The position numbers and the translations under genes were made by a program. The notes below the pieces were generated by a model that made no database searches, was not told the origin of the DNA, and saw only the letters and a program-made list of their open reading frames with translations. Shown in pieces: positions 24,501-31,261 of a stretch of 49,040 nucleotides of DNA. The DNA is from Microcaldota archaeon (GTDB lineage: Archaea; Micrarchaeota; Micrarchaeia; Anstonellales; JAGGVH01). Where the stretch lies: the NCBI GenBank assembly GCA_020854835.1, contig JAHKLX010000036.1, positions 1 through 49,040 on the forward strand, in the 5' to 3' direction. The first letter of the stretch is position 1; each line of letters starts with the position of its first letter.

Positions 24501-27400
24501 TATGGAAATTACCTAAAGGACAGACTAAGCCTAAGGGTGAACTGTTGTATGGTGCTACTGGGTTGGGTATTGGCGCACAGCTTATGGATGTTGATGAAGA
24601 AGAATTAAATCCGTATTATGCAGGAGTTGGCCCTATCTTTGGAAGACTTGTTAAACGATTCGCTAGAAAACGTACTAACAAGATCTATAACCATCCAGGT
24701 GGTGAAGTAGAAAAGATGTATGAACAGAGTAGGGAAGCTGTAGAAAAACAGGAAAAGAAAAAATGGGACGATATAAAAACTGAACTATCAACGCAGTTTA
24801 CTGATGTTGGTGCAGCCGCTAAAAAGATGGCTAAGAAAATAGATCCTGAGCTTGGAAGAGAACTGGAAGAATACAAGAATGCTCTTGGTGGAGTTAACAG
24901 TAGAGCTACTCTTCAGCTTAAGGATGCTGTCAAAAAGATCTGGAAACCTCTCAGTGAAGAAGAAAGTGATATACTTGATATGTATATTGACGCTCTTCGT
25001 AATATAGAAATTAGCGGCTATCGACCTGATATAATACACCAGAAAGGAATAAAGGTAGAACAGTTTAAAGAGTTTGTCGATAACTTACAAAAGAATAAAG
25101 GACTTACAAATGATCAGATGGCAAAAATAAAGTTATCAGCCTCTGAATTCTTTTCTGCTATGCAGTTTCAATTAAAGCAATATCGTGAAGCTGGTGTTAT
25201 ATCGCAGAAGTCATACGATAATATGTCTAAATATATTTACTCTCCAAGACACTATCTTGAATATATGAGTCGTCTTGATAGAGGAGTATCTGGTAGAGCT
25301 ATTAGTATTAAAGATTCTGGTATTAAAGAACTTAAGAGTGGTGCTGAAGGACTTAGAGATATTCGGGCTAAGAGACTTCTTCATTATACTATTATTACTA
25401 CTCAAGACACGATAGCTAAAGCAAGAGCTAATGGTAAACTTCTTGAGCTTGCTGATTTGATAGCAGAACGTAACCAAGAATTAGTGGCTCAAGGCGGAAA
25501 GGCTGAGCGTGCTCTTGTTCGTAGAGCGAGTATTATAGGCGAAACTGCTGATGGTAGACCAAAGTTTGAAAAGCCTGATAGAGGAGAGAAAACAATAAGC
25601 ACTGTTGTGGATGACAAACCAGTTGAAATGATAGTACCTACTGAATTTGCTGATGCTTGGTTACGTAGTGATCCAGAGCTTTCAAGAGCTACAGCACAAA
25701 CACTTCGTTGGTTTTCTGGAACACAGATGGTTAAACCTGTTGCAACTGGTATGAACCCAGGTTTTGTTTTAACCAATGTTCCTATGGATATTGGCACTGT
25801 TCTTACTGGTAAACAGTATTCTATGTTTCTTCCTTCTGCACTTAATCAGCTTCGTACTGATATTAAAGCAGTTTGGAGTGATGCGGTACACAAAACTGGC
25901 CGGTATAGAGATTATATTGATGAGTACGGCGGAATGGAGTTCTTATCTTTGTACGGAAGGCTTGGTAAAGAAGGTGGTACACTTGAAGCAGCTGAAGAAA
26001 TTGCGGGATGGCCTGGGTTGTTCTCTGAGGTGCTTATCCGTTTAGCTCATAGAGAGCGAGGTATTATAAACGGCAAGAAAGCTTTTATGAAAAAGTTTGG
26101 TAGAGAGCCTAATCCACAAGAGATTAAAGAAATACAGTTTAAAGCTTCGCAATATGCTAGGGATCATGGCCCTGATTACTCGCAAGGCGGGTCGTTAACT
26201 AAAGTAATTGATAGTGTTATTCCTTATTCAAACGCATATGTACAAGCTAATAGAGTTGTTATTAACAACATACTGGAAAACAAAACAAGGTTTACCATAA
26301 TGGCATCCCAGATGATGACAGGAATAGGAGCATTATATGCCTACAATAGAGCTGCTAATCCAGAAGCTTTATCACAGGTTTCTCCTCAGGAACGTGCACA
26401 GAATTTTGTTATGGTTTTACCTGAAATAGATGGTATAACTACTTATAAAGATTCTGAAGGAAATAAGAGATATAGATACGTTAAGATCAAAAAGGTTCCT
26501 GAGCTTGCTCCTATTGCTATGGCCTTTGAATCTATTATAGAGTATATGGATACTGGCAAGGTTCCTAAAAGAGAATTATTTGCTTCGCTTGAAGGTGTGT
26601 TTCCACCTCATTTTATACCTACGTTATCAGCCCTTGTAGCTGTTGCAGGTAATAAAGATACATATTTCTGGAATGACATATGGAAAGGCCCTGAAAATAT
26701 TCCTAATTCATTGAAATACTATCCAGGAGAAACACAAGAAGCCTTTGTAAAACTTGGCGCAGTTTTGAATATATCACCTGAACAGTTAGCAGCTGGTTTT
26801 CATGCAGTAATACCTAAATCAAACTCTATTGTTACCGGAGGAGTAAATGCAGTCAGTGCTGTTGTATCATTACTTGACCCACCAGCTATAAATGCGGTAG
26901 GAAAAAGCTTTAACGAGACTCTTAGTAAAGACCCTACGTTCAAGCGTATAATGGGTACTACACATCCGAAGAACGCAGAAAAATTTCAAGAAGCTTATGA
27001 AGTAATAGAAGAGACTAAGGGTGAGCATGCTGTTCAGTGGATGACTTTGAATGAGCATATTCGAAGATTTATGGTCAGTCAAACGAGAGATAACCTAATG
27101 GAGGTAGGTAAGTATATATTCTCTCAGCCAAGACAAGATTGGAATAGATTGGATAGGCAATTTAAAGCTGCTATTGAAATGAAAGATGTTCCGGAAGCTA
27201 GTTACTGGATAACTGTTAAACGTGCTCCTGTTAGTGCACGGGCAAGGATACTTTATCAAAGAGTAGCTAGTTTACCACCTGAAGAACGTATGAAGTTTAT
27301 AGGTTTAGCTAATGCTATACCTGGAGTGGTTACTAAAGAGGTCATGAAAGAGTGGACTAGACTCATGGCTGAAGACGGTCACATATCAAACAAGGAGTAG
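21593..27400 (+). CDS. Giant polyvalent internal protein with HELQH zincin motif
   Basis: About 1,935 residues from the ATG at 21593, which overlaps the upstream stop (TAATG); an in-frame ATG at 21575 inside that gene is less likely. Such large polyvalent proteins are packaged in the virion and enter the cell with the DNA. Features in order: an N-terminal 'PEFDALPEKDRVRVANNYFN' tail-like segment; an Ala/Gly helical membrane-like stretch near 140-220; a Lys-rich linker near 500; HELQH at 816-820 with an acidic neighbourhood, the zinc site of metallopeptidases; long charged helices from about 1030; and a C-terminal helical part with TNVPMDIGTVLTG near 1390, recalling large-polyvalent-protein domains. 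It could breach the cell wall or cut host proteins. One copy of the dispersed 19-bp motif lies inside it (23032-23050). Confidence 0.75.
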   Translation: MKDSPWVTDIVNDPEFDALPEKDRVRVANNYFNRKVATPSFLDQPAEVQEKVRTNFFSTLQRKPPFKAQHPNLYAAGMTALGALDTVTELGESLAKGATAGLSEPVRKAGTALSEIILPPKEDQPKPRPLVEIVTGEEYVPPSDVAGTVAEFVGAALPIGAMGKGIAASVKKLTNFLPKSKWVEPAAHVAGWGIGGAAYESIEKAAEGEAVSPRDAALAGAVWSGIEGTIKSLGWGGRLVLGINRLAKETGMSRGLAAAKIFELAEKEGLPYAQFAKEYSNYVKTLREMQGIPREGTAKVSGVMSTFEPGQPGVQRQAVEEAARYEETLRTMGARPPGTSYDVSGIKPQLILSPEAEKFVRGVEEMLRKDKGDTYQKLVDKLKAESEQVQMRTGIEDYRLSQQIRREKFTPEELGVYEQILKKPSFQWTAEDKIFVNDFLSESKRRVILPEEKPIILNTPEPVDDVLLRAAKEGVAEHIGEKSKIDLITDSYTKSKVKMPRKPKKKKEAPAKTSADVVKIPDVLKTGAQLKAEADRYGVVFDGMTGEKGRVQLAKYVDPETKRSFIKHPDETLEQAITRSRKSAGVDTPVKYDEAAISRYPALEIDGKVYVADMPDGTTHSIIWDSLPTGAVKNAKKVVSGWADKNGSNFAKHHVGVLAGIEVDEDGTIHFNTGKAAIGMTAGFMIPTEGIPTAVKAFIQKHPGAKLTRNFGLFKQTGYWKGADGKWRHELDTSRLKIDHTKLASGKEYNIQEIVEHPNLFEVVPELKRYTVRIDPTLPDSDSGYLKLGARAFGFHPSIVGDDIATQYFLKSAMVHELQHGIGFETGVPSIGSSEELARAHILYKKLSEGLRALKKRTANKDDKSYLEELANAMEKESNRAYPNKKLFDDFSATSMPRILDFSDPFDVVNTIGSIPITQRAVRAAYFQHPGEMESRLVSLRMEMTQEERAMIPPWETLDQMLESEIATDVWKLPKGQTKPKGELLYGATGLGIGAQLMDVDEEELNPYYAGVGPIFGRLVKRFARKRTNKIYNHPGGEVEKMYEQSREAVEKQEKKKWDDIKTELSTQFTDVGAAAKKMAKKIDPELGRELEEYKNALGGVNSRATLQLKDAVKKIWKPLSEEESDILDMYIDALRNIEISGYRPDIIHQKGIKVEQFKEFVDNLQKNKGLTNDQMAKIKLSASEFFSAMQFQLKQYREAGVISQKSYDNMSKYIYSPRHYLEYMSRLDRGVSGRAISIKDSGIKELKSGAEGLRDIRAKRLLHYTIITTQDTIAKARANGKLLELADLIAERNQELVAQGGKAERALVRRASIIGETADGRPKFEKPDRGEKTISTVVDDKPVEMIVPTEFADAWLRSDPELSRATAQTLRWFSGTQMVKPVATGMNPGFVLTNVPMDIGTVLTGKQYSMFLPSALNQLRTDIKAVWSDAVHKTGRYRDYIDEYGGMEFLSLYGRLGKEGGTLEAAEEIAGWPGLFSEVLIRLAHRERGIINGKKAFMKKFGREPNPQEIKEIQFKASQYARDHGPDYSQGGSLTKVIDSVIPYSNAYVQANRVVINNILENKTRFTIMASQMMTGIGALYAYNRAANPEALSQVSPQERAQNFVMVLPEIDGITTYKDSEGNKRYRYVKIKKVPELAPIAMAFESIIEYMDTGKVPKRELFASLEGVFPPHFIPTLSALVAVAGNKDTYFWNDIWKGPENIPNSLKYYPGETQEAFVKLGAVLNISPEQLAAGFHAVIPKSNSIVTGGVNAVSAVVSLLDPPAINAVGKSFNETLSKDPTFKRIMGTTHPKNAEKFQEAYEVIEETKGEHAVQWMTLNEHIRRFMVSQTRDNLMEVGKYIFSQPRQDWNRLDRQFKAAIEMKDVPEASYWITVKRAPVSARARILYQRVASLPPEERMKFIGLANAIPGVVTKEVMKEWTRLMAEDGHISNKE
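23032..23050. repeat. Dispersed 19-bp motif, copy 2 (inverted, inside a gene)
   Basis: AGAAAAGTCAA-AAA-TTGAC reads on the plus strand, the opposite orientation to all other copies. It encodes part of GEKSKIDLI in the giant internal protein, so it is kept within coding sequence. Confidence 0.8.
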
Positions 27401-27405
27401 TAATA

Positions 27406-27813
27406 TTGAATTTATCAACTGGAGATTTGATACTTGTAGTTTCGGTAATGGTTTCTGCGATTGTTGGAAGCATATTTGTAGTACATCAGTTTAAGGAACT
27501 GTATGTAGAGGTGAGAGCTCTTAACAGAGATAAAGCTGAAAAAGCAGAAATGTTAGTAGACATAGCAAAGCTTCGTGAAGATATATTAGAGCGTCTTGAA
27601 AAGAAAGCAGATGAAAATGTTACAACAATGCGCTTTAATGATGGTACTAAAAACTTTTCTAAGATAATGGAAACTCTTGATACTTATTCTAGGGATCAAA
27701 AACAAATGTGCCTGCAACAAAATAGTATGAATATAAAGCTCGAAAATATATGGAATGCTATCGAGAAGCGGAATGTTGAGTTAGTAAAACGAGGACATAA
27801 AACGAGGACGTAA
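27406..27813 (+). CDS. Membrane-anchored coiled-coil protein, possible holin or spanin
   Basis: A 135-residue protein that appears to start at a TTG, since AAGGAG stands at the right distance and the first ATG lies inside the membrane helix. One transmembrane helix spans residues 7-28 (ILVVSVMVSAIVGSIFVVHQ). A long charged coiled coil follows (VEVRALNRDKAEKAEMLVDIAKLRED). A single-helix membrane protein directly before the lysis enzymes suggests a holin or inner-membrane spanin; neither can be proven from sequence. It might alternatively be a lysis regulator. Confidence 0.55.
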   Translation: MNLSTGDLILVVSVMVSAIVGSIFVVHQFKELYVEVRALNRDKAEKAEMLVDIAKLREDILERLEKKADENVTTMRFNDGTKNFSKIMETLDTYSRDQKQMCLQQNSMNIKLENIWNAIEKRNVELVKRGHKTRT

Positions 27814-27840
27814 AAAATAAAAGAAAAGAAAGGATAAACT

Positions 27841-28206
27841 ATGAAAAAGACATTTATTACAATCATGCTTATGCTGCTTATTTTTGTCGCAACATCAGTC
27901 ATGGCGGCGGACGTGACCCTTCAGTGGGATCCTAACAGTGAGCCGGATCTGGCAGGGTATAAGATTTATTACGGCACGGCATCGAGAACCTATGGCGAGC
28001 CGATTGACGTTGGCAATGTCACTACATACACCGCCAAAGACCTTGAGCCAGGCACGAAGTATTACTTCGCTGCCACTGCTTACAACGAGGACGGGTATGA
28101 AAGCGACTACTCCAACGAAGTAATGTGGGGCATTCCGACTGCGCCAAGTAATTTCAGGATTACAGTTACTGTCACGGTTGAGGTCGGAGGTAATATAGGA
28201 AAATGA
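27841..28206 (+). CDS. Secreted fibronectin type III protein
   Basis: A 121-residue protein with a signal peptide (MKKTFITIMLMLLIFVATSVMA, likely cut before ADV) followed by one FN3 domain: VTLQWDPNSEPDLAGYKIYYG, GNVTTYTAKDLEPGTKYYFAATAYNEDGYES. FN3 domains with this WDPN..PDLAGYK start are frequent in exported proteins of Geobacter-like bacteria. The gene is noticeably more GC-rich than the structural arm, pointing to acquisition from a host. It overlaps the M15 peptidase start by four bases. It may aid binding of the lysis enzyme to the outer envelope or block superinfection; both are inference. Confidence 0.75.
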   Translation: MKKTFITIMLMLLIFVATSVMAADVTLQWDPNSEPDLAGYKIYYGTASRTYGEPIDVGNVTTYTAKDLEPGTKYYFAATAYNEDGYESDYSNEVMWGIPTAPSNFRITVTVTVEVGGNIGK

Positions 28207-28553
28207 CCTACGCATTTCAGAATTTCAAATATAGCGATTTCTGCTGTAAATGCTGTGGTAAGAATCTCATTGATTCAGGAATCATCCACCGCCTGCAGGT
28301 ACTGAGAGATATTCTGTGCGTCCCTATAATAGTGACGAGCGGATACAGGTGTGAGAGACACAACAGAGCTGTAGGTGGTGCGACTGATTCCATGCACGTC
28401 AGAGGTCTTGCGGTGGATTGGACATGCTCTAAAATAGAAGAGGCGGCAAAACTGTGCGAGAACTGGAGTGGTGGCTTTCATTACTATCCGGGCAGGAAAT
28501 TTATTCATACTGATATAGGACGAAAAAGGAGATGGGTAACATGGATTATCTGA
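28203..28553 (+). CDS. Endolysin, M15-type zinc carboxypeptidase
   Basis: A 116-residue enzyme of the peptidase M15 (subfamily A/DacA-like 'Peptidase_M15_3') fold, cutting peptide bonds in peptidoglycan. The signature SGYRCERHN (46-54) is followed by SMHVRGLAVDW with zinc ligands His65 and Asp72, and the third ligand His102 lies in FIHTDIG. Two CxxC-like pairs near the N-terminus (FCCKCCGK) add a small zinc knuckle. No signal peptide is present, so it needs a holin. The gene overlaps both neighbours. Confidence 0.88.
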   Translation: MTYAFQNFKYSDFCCKCCGKNLIDSGIIHRLQVLRDILCVPIIVTSGYRCERHNRAVGGATDSMHVRGLAVDWTCSKIEEAAKLCENWSGGFHYYPGRKFIHTDIGRKRRWVTWII

Positions 28554-29095
28554 AACAACGACCACTAATTAAAACAGGAGATCCCATTCAGTGGAAATCT
28601 AAGTCTGTCATAGGTGCTATAATCCGGTGGTGGACAAAGAGTGAATACAATCATACTGCAATGGCAATCAGATTTAGGGAATACGATACTGACAGGGTTT
28701 TTATCATCGAAGCAATGGAACACGGATTACAGCTCAGGGCGCTCTCAGATCGACTGGATGACTTCAAAGGAGAAGTATGGCATCTGCCCCTCATTGATAT
28801 TTATGATCCTGTCAGGCATGAAATAGGTCGTGCAGGGCTGTATGCCATAGGCCGTGGAGTGAAATATGATTACCGAGGATGTGTATTTGGTAACATCAAA
28901 GATCGTGCGAGCAAGGACTACTCAAAACTTTTTTGTTCGGAATTCTGGTATATGTGTATCGAATCAGTATCTAACAACCGAGACGTACTTCGCCCTATTA
29001 TAGCACAGGCGAATGTCTATCTTAATAACGAAGCTCCCACACCAGCGGATATCCCCTACCTTGGACTGACAAAAAAAGAGGTGAAAATTCTTTAG
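28541..29095 (+). CDS. Permuted NlpC/P60-type (YiiX/YaeF-like) cysteine peptidase
   Basis: A 184-residue protein from the ATG at 28541 (AAGGAG nine bases upstream; the ATG at 28532 overlaps that region). The fold signature is circularly permuted: the catalytic His comes first, in YNHTAMAI (His38), an acidic residue in IIEAME follows, and the catalytic Cys comes late in LFCSEFWYM (Cys132). Members cleave peptides, amides or lipoproteins of the cell envelope. Last gene of the rightward arm and next to the endolysin, it is likely a second lysis enzyme, though some homologues act on lipids. Confidence 0.7.
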   Translation: MDYLKQRPLIKTGDPIQWKSKSVIGAIIRWWTKSEYNHTAMAIRFREYDTDRVFIIEAMEHGLQLRALSDRLDDFKGEVWHLPLIDIYDPVRHEIGRAGLYAIGRGVKYDYRGCVFGNIKDRASKDYSKLFCSEFWYMCIESVSNNRDVLRPIIAQANVYLNNEAPTPADIPYLGLTKKEVKIL

Positions 29096-29098
29096 ATA

Positions 29099-29121
29099 GA
29101 GGAGGAATTAATTTCCTCCTC
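29099..29121. terminator. Symmetric hairpin between convergent arms
   Basis: GAGGAGGAA pairs with TTCCTCCTC around the loop TTAAT. It lies immediately after the last rightward gene and 23 bases before the end of the last leftward gene, where a bidirectional terminator is expected. A T-rich tract is missing on both sides. Confidence 0.65.
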
Positions 29122-29143
29122 CATTGTGAAGACATTGGATCAT

Positions 29144-29689
29144 TTAGTCATTTTCATCCTCCTCAAATCGTTCTATTAACTCTAAATTTTTAGCACAAGC
29201 TACTGCATCGTTAAAACTCTTAACTTCTGTAGTAATACATTTTGCTGTCCCTGGATCTGAAGCACCTCTAAACCATACTCCATTTACTCTTTTTCGGTAC
29301 GACTCACGTGTTGTTATATCAAAGTATAATCCATCAGGAAGTTCTTTAGTAGCTGGTGTATCACCAATAGTCTGTAAATAAGACCATTCAAAGAATTCTT
29401 GAAGTGTGGCCTTATCAAAAGAGTTTTCTTTTTCTTTGATAAATTCGTGAACTGCCTCACTTACTGCTTTATGTAACATAAGATGCTTTTGTTTGTAAGT
29501 ATTCCTAACATCAAGCTGCATATAGTTAATGACAGAAACAAAATCTTTAATATCATCCTCGGTAGCCTCACGAAATTCTGTTATTCTTTTATCAGATCCG
29601 ACTTCTACAATTAAAAGCTTTCTTATCTGTTCAATAGACTCACCGAATCGTAAGCACGATCCGAATATAGTTTCAGCAAATACTATCAT
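29144..29689 (-). CDS. Hypothetical protein, last gene of the leftward arm
   Basis: A 181-residue protein. Its start overlaps the upstream stop (ATGA) and follows AAGGAG. The N-terminal half is helical (NYMQLDVRNTYKQKHLMLHKAVSEAVHEFIKEKE); the C-terminal half looks like a small beta domain (GLYFDITTRESYRKRVNGVWFRG, KSFNDAVACAKNLELIERF). No known motif was recognised. Coupling to the helicase gene suggests a replication accessory; that is inference. Confidence 0.6.
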   Translation of the reverse strand: MIVFAETIFGSCLRFGESIEQIRKLLIVEVGSDKRITEFREATEDDIKDFVSVINYMQLDVRNTYKQKHLMLHKAVSEAVHEFIKEKENSFDKATLQEFFEWSYLQTIGDTPATKELPDGLYFDITTRESYRKRVNGVWFRGASDPGTAKCITTEVKSFNDAVACAKNLELIERFEEDEND

Positions 29690-30909
29690 TTTCCATTCTC
29701 CTTTACAGTAGTTTTTGATCTATACCATACTCCAACTTCTCCCTTTGGTCCTTTATATTCTCTTAGGACTTTGCCAGCCTTAACAGCAGTACCTATAACA
29801 TTATCAAACTTGTTTGCATCAATGTCTCGCCATACAAGTGATAACAGTTTCTTTTCTGAAATCCACTCAAACTGGTCTATAATACTGGTGACCGTAGCAA
29901 CTTCAGCTGTAATTTCAGACTTGCCTATCGCAACAAAGGCGTTACTCATAAGATGTTCTACTTCTTCTATCTCGTTAATAGCTTCCAAGACATGGCTCCA
30001 TTCAATAGACAGTTTATTTGTTTTAGCAGCTGCTACCAACATAGCTACCTTCATTATGTACGAAGGCTTTCTTGAATACCAGCCATTGAATGACTTATCT
30101 GTGCATATTCGTATACCAGATTCATCTTCATCATAGTTGTCATACCAATTCTCCCATTTCTTTACACAGTCAGCAGTCATGATATAGTCTCCACGCATCT
30201 TAACTATCTGGTACAAGTCTTTTAGTAGCATTTCCTGTAACACTTTTTCTTTTTCAGTCATGCTAGGAATCGCCACAGGTTTTTTCTTTTTGTTTGCCCA
30301 GATAAATAAGATGCGTGAAGTCAGACCTCCACCAATTGCAGAGGCCGGTAACGAGCTTGCCAAAGAGTCCGGTGTTGTAGCTGCTAATAAGTTAAGCCAC
30401 GGCTTAATAATTTCAATAGAAGGGCCGTGTCTTGTTCTAGCCGCATAAACATCCGGACAGTCAAACAAATCAGTGAGTGCTATTAGCATACGTGAGTTCT
30501 CTTTCTTCTGCCCGAGAAAGCTTTCGAACTCCTTTGAAATAATACTCAAAGAACTATGGACAAAGCTCGTACCGTCCGGCATAATCTCAGGAAATTCTGC
30601 ATTTTTTAAGTCATCCGTAAGGGCTTCCTTTGTTGTAGAATCAGCACTTGTTTTTATTTCTGATATCTTATCTATAAACACGGAACCAAATTTTATTGCT
30701 TGTGTTTTTCTAGCTACTCCAGGTTCAGCAACAAATACAACATAAATGTTAGGGTAGTAAGTTAATCTACCTAATCTTAATTTTACCTTTCGTCGTAATG
30801 CAGCAGCTATAATGGAGTAACCAGTCCATTTGTCAAACACCCTAGCTGGCTCAGTATTACTCATTAAAGTCATATAAGATGTCAACCAGTTCTCTACATT
30901 GCGTCCCAT
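29686..30909 (-). CDS. Replicative helicase/primase-like ATPase (DUF3987-like)
   Basis: A 407-residue ATPase expected to unwind DNA at the phage fork. The P-loop is the R-K-T variant typical of DUF3987 proteins (FVAEPGVARKTQ, residues about 58-69) followed by a Walker B-like stretch (SIISKEFESFL). Further motifs are LNLLAATTPDSLASSLP (sensor-like) and GGGLTSRILFIWA with a conserved Arg. No zinc-binding primase domain is present, so priming may come from the host. It overlaps the upstream gene by 53 bases, has GGGAG before its start and lies downstream of the polymerase. Confidence 0.7.
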   Translation of the reverse strand: MGRNVENWLTSYMTLMSNTEPARVFDKWTGYSIIAAALRRKVKLRLGRLTYYPNIYVVFVAEPGVARKTQAIKFGSVFIDKISEIKTSADSTTKEALTDDLKNAEFPEIMPDGTSFVHSSLSIISKEFESFLGQKKENSRMLIALTDLFDCPDVYAARTRHGPSIEIIKPWLNLLAATTPDSLASSLPASAIGGGLTSRILFIWANKKKKPVAIPSMTEKEKVLQEMLLKDLYQIVKMRGDYIMTADCVKKWENWYDNYDEDESGIRICTDKSFNGWYSRKPSYIMKVAMLVAAAKTNKLSIEWSHVLEAINEIEEVEHLMSNAFVAIGKSEITAEVATVTSIIDQFEWISEKKLLSLVWRDIDANKFDNVIGTAVKAGKVLREYKGPKGEVGVWYRSKTTVKENGK

Positions 30910-31261
30910 TAATAACTCCCTTCATTATTTGACGACCTTGTAAAGATCGAAGTTTCTTTATTTCTAATTCGAGAGCGTGAATAACATTATCTAAGTGCAT
31001 GCAAACTTCCCCATCTAAACTACTCATAGCAGAAGTATTAACGCTGATAGGAAACAATATTACTTCCCATGTTTTAATAAGAACAGCATTATTTGGGCCT
31101 ATCTTTCTGTACAGCTCAACTTTATTCTGTCCTTTTCTTCTTACTGAAAAATCAATCGAGCAGTTTACTGTAGTTACTTGCTCAATATAATTTATTAGTC
31201 TTCTGCGATCTTCTGAAGTTACAACTCCTATAACAATTGTTTTTCCGCTCTTGCTAGACAT
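30857..31261 (-). CDS. Hypothetical protein between polymerase and helicase
   Basis: A 134-residue protein that overlaps the polymerase gene by eight bases and the helicase gene by 53 bases. The first part is a basic alpha/beta segment (TIVIGVVTSEDRRRLINYIEQ, then QNKVELYRKIG); the second is helical (HLDNVIHALELEIKKLRSLQG). There are no catalytic motifs. The tight overlaps point to co-translation and a part in the replisome. Confidence 0.55.
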   Translation of the reverse strand: MSSKSGKTIVIGVVTSEDRRRLINYIEQVTTVNCSIDFSVRRKGQNKVELYRKIGPNNAVLIKTWEVILFPISVNTSAMSSLDGEVCMHLDNVIHALELEIKKLRSLQGRQIMKGVINGTQCRELVDILYDFNE

